From a virus, in IMG/VR virus record IMGVR_UViG_3300006853_000025, positions 1 through 45,051 of that record: DNA of 45,051 nt, one strand, 5' to 3'. Below, piece by piece: positions 41,035-45,051 of this stretch. Under the pieces are notes generated by a model that was given only the letters and a program-made list of their open reading frames with translations, did no database searches and had not been told where the DNA came from. Every line of letters starts with the position of its first letter. Positions within the stretch are counted from its first letter, which is position 1. A program made the translations under genes and the position numbers.

Positions 41035-41640
41035 ATGAAACCGTGGTATCAATCGCTCACCATGAAGGCGCTGATTGTAAGCGCTCTTACGCACCTGCTT
41101 GTGGTGTTAGGTGTAGCAGACGACATCGCCAGCAAGTCCGTGACGGACTTCGTTGAAGGCGCGCTACCGTTCGTAGGCTTGATATCGGATGCGATAGCCG
41201 CCTACGGTCGAGCGCGGGCGAAGGCGCCACTGGCAGCGTCTAAGACCGATGCAGCAAGATCGCTAGTCGTTCTGGCCATGCTGGCGCCAGTGCTCGCGGT
41301 GCTGATGACAGGCTGCACAGGTACGCAGGCTGCGTATAAGGAGGCGCAGGGCGTTGACGAGCAAGCCTACGTGGCAGTGGAACACTACGCTTCACTGCTG
41401 CGCGAGGCCAACGAGTTGAAGGGTAAGGCCACCACTCCAGGCCAAGCGATAGTGGCGATGCAGACAGCAGCCGCAAAGGCGCAGCCGGTGGTCATGCGCG
41501 TGAAGGATCTTCGCGATGCATATGCCAAGGTGCGTAATGCGGAGAACGAGGCGCAGCTGCAGGAGGCGGTCGATGAAGCGATCTTGCTCATCGCCGACCT
41601 TGTGCGTTCGGTCAATCAAGCGAGAGGTGAAGTGCAATGA
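41035..41640 (+). CDS. membrane protein with holin-like start and internal lipobox
   Basis: 201 residues from ATG 41035, 6 bases after AGAGGAG. A first hydrophobic part (MKALIVSALTHLLVVLGV, residues 10-27) and an amphipathic helix (VEGALPFVGLISDAIAAYG) look holin-like. A second hydrophobic stretch ends in LAVLMTGC, a lipobox with Cys94, followed by a helical periplasm-type region (EQAYVAVEHYASLLREANEL...ILLIADLVRSV). This looks like a holin fused to an outer-membrane spanin-like lipoprotein, or one protein with an unusual internal lipobox. It overlaps the next start by 4 bases. Confidence 0.6.
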   Translation: MKPWYQSLTMKALIVSALTHLLVVLGVADDIASKSVTDFVEGALPFVGLISDAIAAYGRARAKAPLAASKTDAARSLVVLAMLAPVLAVLMTGCTGTQAAYKEAQGVDEQAYVAVEHYASLLREANELKGKATTPGQAIVAMQTAAAKAQPVVMRVKDLRDAYAKVRNAENEAQLQEAVDEAILLIADLVRSVNQARGEVQ

Positions 41641-41879
41641 ACAGTGTTACGCTTGCAATCATAGGGCTGCGTGCAGCGGCTCTGTCGCTTGCCATCGCTG
41701 GCGACACGAAGTCATCGGACAGGCTATACCTGCTAGCCGATCTGGTGGAGTCCGGTCGTGCGACCGACGCGCATATGCAGCTGGTCGCAGACAAGCTCAA
41801 GTCACGCGAGCTTACAGAGGCGGACTGGGACGATGTGATGGTGCGCATCGAAGAGGACTTCGCCAAGCTCCAAGGGTGA
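41637..41879 (+). CDS. hypothetical protein, last gene of the rightward block
   Basis: 80 residues. A weakly hydrophobic start (MNSVTLAIIGLRAAALSLAI) is followed by an acidic helical remainder (ELTEADWDDVMVRIEEDFAK). ATGA overlap with the previous gene puts it in the lysis cassette. A strong terminator follows 55 bases downstream. Function unknown. Confidence 0.6.
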   Translation: MNSVTLAIIGLRAAALSLAIAGDTKSSDRLYLLADLVESGRATDAHMQLVADKLKSRELTEADWDDVMVRIEEDFAKLQG

Positions 41880-41933
41880 TGATCGAACGATCACGTTCGT
41901 TCTTGTCGAGTTTCTTCCGGACGTGATCCCTCT

Positions 41934-41969
41934 GAGCGGAGGTCTTCGGGCCTCCGCTCCTTTTGATTT
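41934..41969 (+). terminator. rho-independent terminator of the virion/lysis transcript
   Basis: GAGCGGAGGTC (41934-41944) pairs with GGCCTCCGCTC (41949-41959) around a UUCG tetraloop: an 11-bp stem with one G-U pair. It is followed by CTTTTGATTT. A smaller hairpin (CGAACG/CGTTCG, 41884-41899) precedes it. Confidence 0.9.
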
Positions 41970-42289
41970 CGCACTGTTAGCAGCGCTTGTGCGGTTGGTA
42001 CCAAGGTACCAAGGTACCAAGGCCGGGCGGGCTATTTAACATAACGTGGCACCGCGCCAGCCCGTATATGGGGCTGCTGGCGCAGCGCCGGCCGGGGCTG
42101 CTGGTAGTGGGCGGGTTAGCGCGGCAGCTGCCGGGCCGGGGGCACGCTTTAGGCAGGCCAGGGCGCGCAGGCCAGGGCAGGGCTGGTAGCTGGCGGGCGG
42201 CAAGGCAAGGGTAGGGCACCCCTACCAGGGCGGCAGGGGTGCGGTGCGCCGGGCGTGGCGCTAGGGCAGGCAGGGCAGGGCAGCAGGGC
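41970..42289. other. GC-rich convergent intergenic region, no gene seen
   Basis: Apart from the GGTACCAA units it contains GCGCCAGC/GCTGGCGC (42054-42061 with 42076-42083), CGGCAGCTGCCG (42122-42133) and GGTAGGGCACCCCTACC (42210-42226), plus many GGGC/GGCC blocks. Composition is far more GC-rich than the neighbouring genes. Frames here read as low-complexity Gly/Arg/Pro and lack ribosome-binding sites. It may hold the leftward terminator or a packaging or replication element. Confidence 0.6.
41997..42022. repeat. three tandem GGTACCAA units
   Basis: GGTACCAA at 41997-42004, 42005-42012 and 42013-42020, followed by GG. Each unit contains GGTACC, so the block is nearly self-complementary. It lies between the convergent transcription units. 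Confidence 0.85.
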
Positions 42290-42964
42290 TTAGGCGCTTG
42301 GGCACCACTGATCTAGGTCTCGGTCGATATCGGTAAGCGGAGGACATCCACCGTTCGGATGAACAGGACAATCATCAGCACCATGGGTGCAGCTCTTTCG
42401 TCTGATCACGCCATCACGAAGCGAGTCAGCATCGAGATCCTTCTTAAATATCGGGCCGTGCTCATCGTGACCGAGAGCGCTCGGTTGTCGCTTGGCATTC
42501 TCTTCAGCAGGCAGCACTGGAGTCGGTGCGCCGCGTTCGGCCGACTGCCTATGCGTCATGCCGTCGTCTTCTACGAGCTTGAACGGATAGGACCCAGTCA
42601 AGTCCTTGATAGGATCGTCCCCCTTCGCTTGCGCACGGTAGGCTGCGGCCTGCTCTTCCTGCTGCTCGATGCCTTCCAGTTCCAGAATCGCGCGCTCAAG
42701 TATCACGCGTGTCAGCAAGCCGTCGGAGCGCGCGTCTTCAATCTCGACATACTTCTGCAGGTAGTGCTGCGCCTTCTTCAAATCTTCGACGCCGTTCTTA
42801 TCGCGCCATCGCATCACATACTTCGTGATGTTGCCTTGGAAGTAGTCGAGATTGAACATCGCCACAACATCCCAATGCTGTAGCACCCCCATCTTCTTGT
42901 AGTGATTGCCGCCGACCTGTCGCTCGTTGGCGACTAGAGACATCTCATGCTGCTTCTGTTTCAT
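42290..42964 (-). CDS. DUF3310 (SaV-like) protein
   Basis: 224 residues from ATG 42964 (MKQKQHEMSLVANERQVGGN), chosen because GTAGGAGAGCAC precedes it. GGNHYKKMGVLQHWDVVAMF, LDYFQGNITKYVMRW and GVEDLKKAQHYLQKYVE are the DUF3310 signature, a small phage family of unknown but nucleotide-metabolism-associated function. The C-terminal 100 residues are polar with Cys/His (CTHGADDCPVHPNGGCPP) and unusual for the family. Last gene of the leftward block. Confidence 0.85.
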   Translation of the reverse strand: MKQKQHEMSLVANERQVGGNHYKKMGVLQHWDVVAMFNLDYFQGNITKYVMRWRDKNGVEDLKKAQHYLQKYVEIEDARSDGLLTRVILERAILELEGIEQQEEQAAAYRAQAKGDDPIKDLTGSYPFKLVEDDGMTHRQSAERGAPTPVLPAEENAKRQPSALGHDEHGPIFKKDLDADSLRDGVIRRKSCTHGADDCPVHPNGGCPPLTDIDRDLDQWCPSA

Positions 42965-42972
42965 GTGCTCTC

Positions 42973-44151
42973 CTACTTCTGACGTCGACGTTCCAACCAA
43001 CGGATGCAGGCTGTCGACCAATCCTCTGCCTCGCAGCGCTCTTGCAGATGGGCTTGTGCAGCGTCGATCTTAGTGTTCTTGTCGACTACCTCATCGTCGT
43101 TCTTATACAGTCGCCACGCCGTCATCATAGGCACCGCCACGCTGTGGAAGAACGGCATGATGCGCCCGCCATAGGTGCCTAACCTGTCGTTGAGGAAGTA
43201 GTGGTTCTGTGCCAGCCACTCTCCCCATCGTGGGGCGCTTTCATCAGTCGGCATGAGTGGAACAAGATTGAATCTGGACCGTCCGAACTGATCTGCATAC
43301 GGATCACCATGGCCAACGTCTTCCGCATAAGAAGCGCTGCACTTGAGCCAAGTGTTCTGGCTGGTGTAGACGTGGAAGCTATCGCTGACCTGACGATAGC
43401 ATCCGACTTCGACACCCACGGCGCACGCTACGAACTCTTGTAACATGCTGAACTGAACAGCGTTGGCGCCGTAGGCTCCCCACATGGCGTCGTTGCTGCG
43501 ATTCATGACGGTCATGTCCAACACGCCGTCGCGCAACTTGAACGCGACCAAGTCGTTGCAGGGGATATCCTTGCTCTCACGGTTCAAATCCTTGACTGGA
43601 TCCCACAGGCACAGCACAGCACGACGCGTATCCGGATCTCGCCGTAGTAGCTCTACGATCTCAACGACCTGATCTACCGTCTCCATGCCCACGATGGCGC
43701 GCTCCTCGGGGTGGAAGGAGTAGTTGATTTCCGTACCGAATATCGCGGTCTTGAAGTGTCGTCGCAGTCTGTAGCCGTACGGCGCATTGAACGTCTTGCC
43801 ATCGTCGCTGAACGTGCTGATGTTCGAGTTGAACTGGTTCAGAAACGCCACGTCGTCTCGCCCGTCCATGATCCACAACGCCTCCATGAAGTGGAAGAAC
43901 GGATTGGCGTCGCGCACCGGATTGAACAGCACGCGCTCTTTTGGACAAGCGTACTCTGTAACGAACACTCCCCGGTACTCCAGCGTTTCCATGCCGCGCG
44001 GAGAGATGGTGCGCCATAGCTGCGGTATCTGCGCGAGGCCCATCAGATGGTTGAACGCCTCGTTCACATTACGAACCGAAGCGATATGCACGTTGCCTAT
44101 ACGCTGACTGCGCGTGGCACCAGAGCCGTGCCCGTGTATGAAGTTGGTCAT
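42973..44151 (-). CDS. thymidylate-synthase family enzyme, possible dUMP hydroxymethylase
   Basis: 392 residues. TS-family features: RRAVLCLWDPVKDL (phosphate-binding Arg), DIPCNDLVAFKLRDGVL with nucleophilic Cys198 (His of the usual PCH is Asn), MNRSNDAMWGAYGANAVQF (Asn near the base-specificity position, which suggests a uracil rather than cytosine substrate) and DSFHVY. Phages with modified thymine use such a homologue to make 5-hydroxymethyl-dUMP instead of dTMP. The extended N- and C-termini and the PCN change differ from ordinary ThyA. It precedes DUF3310 and follows the sulfotransferase-like gene. Ordinary thymidylate synthase activity is the alternative. Confidence 0.8.
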   Translation of the reverse strand: MTNFIHGHGSGATRSQRIGNVHIASVRNVNEAFNHLMGLAQIPQLWRTISPRGMETLEYRGVFVTEYACPKERVLFNPVRDANPFFHFMEALWIMDGRDDVAFLNQFNSNISTFSDDGKTFNAPYGYRLRRHFKTAIFGTEINYSFHPEERAIVGMETVDQVVEIVELLRRDPDTRRAVLCLWDPVKDLNRESKDIPCNDLVAFKLRDGVLDMTVMNRSNDAMWGAYGANAVQFSMLQEFVACAVGVEVGCYRQVSDSFHVYTSQNTWLKCSASYAEDVGHGDPYADQFGRSRFNLVPLMPTDESAPRWGEWLAQNHYFLNDRLGTYGGRIMPFFHSVAVPMMTAWRLYKNDDEVVDKNTKIDAAQAHLQERCEAEDWSTACIRWLERRRQK

Positions 44152-44162
44152 ATGGAAATTCC

Positions 44163-44921
44163 TCAGTAGTCGAATCGGTTAGCGATGCGGGCTATGTGCT
44201 TCGCCAACGGTCTGTCTTCCTTCTCCATCATGGCGTAGGTAATGACGTTGGCCTTGTAGATTCCGCTGCTCTTGTTGGTAGGTGGCAGCTCGGGCATCGG
44301 CAGCTTTCGATCCTGCCCAAGCATGGACATGAGTGTCGGCCACTTCTTCGGCACGTCCTCTAGACGAATGGTCATGTCGCAGTTGCCTAGCACTCGCGAC
44401 CAGATTCCATACGCCATGTGCATGGTCTTGCAAAGTCGCGAGACTGTCGTATCGGTGTAGATCTCCTTCATGTATGCTCGATTGTCTACGGCGTACCAGT
44501 GATCGGTCATCGACATGACGCGACTCATTGAGCCGATGACTTTCAAGGGGTCGCGAATTAGGTGCACGACGTAGTCGAATCTGAAATCACTTCGCCGCTC
44601 GCCCACGTGAATCACACGGCCCACAGGCCGGTGGCTCACGTGGTACGGATGCCAGTTGCTGTCTGCGAAGAAGTACCAGCTGACCGTACCGTGCTGGCCG
44701 CAGTGCTCGTGCGGGCAATCGATGTCGGCCTTCTCAAATGTCTTCGCCAGCCAAGTTGTTCCACTGCGCCCGTTCCCAGTGACGAGCAGTGGAAGTCTGA
44801 ATCTGTGAGCATCCAGCTTGCTCACACCGTATAGCGGGGTTCGAGAGCGCTCGCTGATGCGCCCGTAGCTTACCAACTTACGGCCCGCTCCGTAAGGGCT
44901 GCTGTTTGTTATGTCGCTCAT
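44163..44921 (-). CDS. sulfotransferase-like P-loop protein
   Basis: 252 residues. GNGRSGTTW (49-57) matches the 5'-phosphosulfate-binding loop and RDPLKVIGS (123-131) the 3'-phosphate-binding motif of PAPS-dependent sulfotransferases. The intervening part contains PHEHCGQHG, and a helical C-terminus follows (LPPTNKSSGIYKANVITYAM). Sulfotransferases are rare in phages. The location between a glycosyltransferase (6 bases away) and a TS-like enzyme suggests a modified nucleotide, sugar or glycan as acceptor. The acceptor, and whether the donor is PAPS, cannot be told from sequence. Confidence 0.75.
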   Translation of the reverse strand: MSDITNSSPYGAGRKLVSYGRISERSRTPLYGVSKLDAHRFRLPLLVTGNGRSGTTWLAKTFEKADIDCPHEHCGQHGTVSWYFFADSNWHPYHVSHRPVGRVIHVGERRSDFRFDYVVHLIRDPLKVIGSMSRVMSMTDHWYAVDNRAYMKEIYTDTTVSRLCKTMHMAYGIWSRVLGNCDMTIRLEDVPKKWPTLMSMLGQDRKLPMPELPPTNKSSGIYKANVITYAMMEKEDRPLAKHIARIANRFDY

Positions 44922-44927
44922 GTAGGG

Positions 44928-45051
44928 TTACAGTACCTTCTTCATTAGCTTGGTGACCTTTGCCCGCAAGTCTGCTACGTAGTCGTGCCTCCATTTGTGC
45001 TGTGCCTTTGCGATCTTGATACGATCCTTGATGAACTCCCTCAGCTCCTTG
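44928..45051 (-). CDS. glycosyltransferase-like protein, 3' end (same gene as 1-963)
   Basis: C-terminal part of the gene that starts at 963. The last codons after base 1 encode KLMKKVL followed by TAA (44928-44930). The stop lies 6 bases from the start of the sulfotransferase-like gene at 44921, so the two are tightly packed in one leftward unit. Bases 44952-45051 are the duplicated overlap. Confidence 0.7.
   Translation of the reverse strand, partial: KELREFIKDRIKIAKAQHKWRHDYVADLRAKVTKLMKKVL
44952..45051. repeat. terminal direct repeat, right copy
   Basis: Exact copy of bases 1-100 at the right edge of the window. It should be removed when circularising, and genes should be annotated across the join. 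Confidence 0.95.

Noticed and set aside
1-45051. Temperate-phage genes (integrase, repressor, att sites) and tRNAs
   Set aside because: No integrase or CI-like repressor motifs and no convincing cloverleaf were seen by eye; a tRNA scan could still find a degenerate one.

Overview
The window is an essentially complete tailed-phage genome (Caudoviricetes, siphovirus-type morphogenesis genes). The first 100 bases are repeated exactly as the last 100 bases (1-100 = 44952-45051). One glycosyltransferase gene reads continuously across that join, so the contig is best read as a circular or circularly permuted unit of 44,951 bp with an assembly overlap. The host is probably a Gram-negative proteobacterium: there is a CsrA homologue, a lipobox, Sec-type signal peptides and Shine-Dalgarno-led genes throughout. 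I see no integrase, repressor, tRNA or CRISPR array, so nothing points to a temperate lifestyle.

Layout. A leftward (minus-strand) block runs from 20.0 kb down to base 1, continues through the join, and ends at 42.29 kb. In transcription order it holds: primase-helicase; a structured 730-base noncoding region; a UDG-like protein; small genes; an AAA+ (MoxR-like)/VWA-like pair; ATP-dependent DNA ligase; CsrA; an acidic-tailed, possibly ssDNA-binding protein; DNA polymerase I; a DEDDh exonuclease; a Cas4/RecB-like nuclease; VRR-NUC; an SNF2 helicase; a second acidic-repeat protein; then a nucleotide and DNA modification cluster. That cluster comprises a thymine-hypermodification-type enzyme, a glycosyltransferase, a sulfotransferase-like protein, a thymidylate-synthase/hydroxymethylase-like enzyme and a DUF3310 protein. 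Many genes here are joined by ATGA or GTGA stop/start overlaps.

A rightward (plus-strand) block, 20.7-41.9 kb, is the virion and lysis module: terminase small subunit, a 59-residue protein, terminase large subunit, two Sec-signal proteins, a portal fused to an Acb1-type anti-CBASS domain, Mu gpF-like head protein, DUF2213 protease-scaffold, decoration protein, major capsid, head-tail connectors, tail tube, tail chaperones with a -1 frameshift site (GGGAAAC), tape measure, tail-tip proteins with a glycine-rich adhesin-like end, fibre-like proteins, an M15-type endolysin and membrane lysis proteins. It ends in a strong UUCG-capped terminator.

Three noncoding regions stand out: 17.23-17.96 kb and 20.04-20.72 kb (palindromes and short repeats with shared TGCTCAC and CACATAT motifs; candidate origin and control regions) and the GC-rich convergent region at 41.88-42.29 kb.

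The most interesting system is the putative DNA-hypermodification cassette in which a TS-like enzyme, a sulfotransferase-like protein, a glycosyltransferase and an amino-acid:DNA-transferase-like enzyme are co-directional and nearly contiguous across the contig join. The portal-Acb1 fusion and the zinc-finger-tailed CsrA are the next most interesting.
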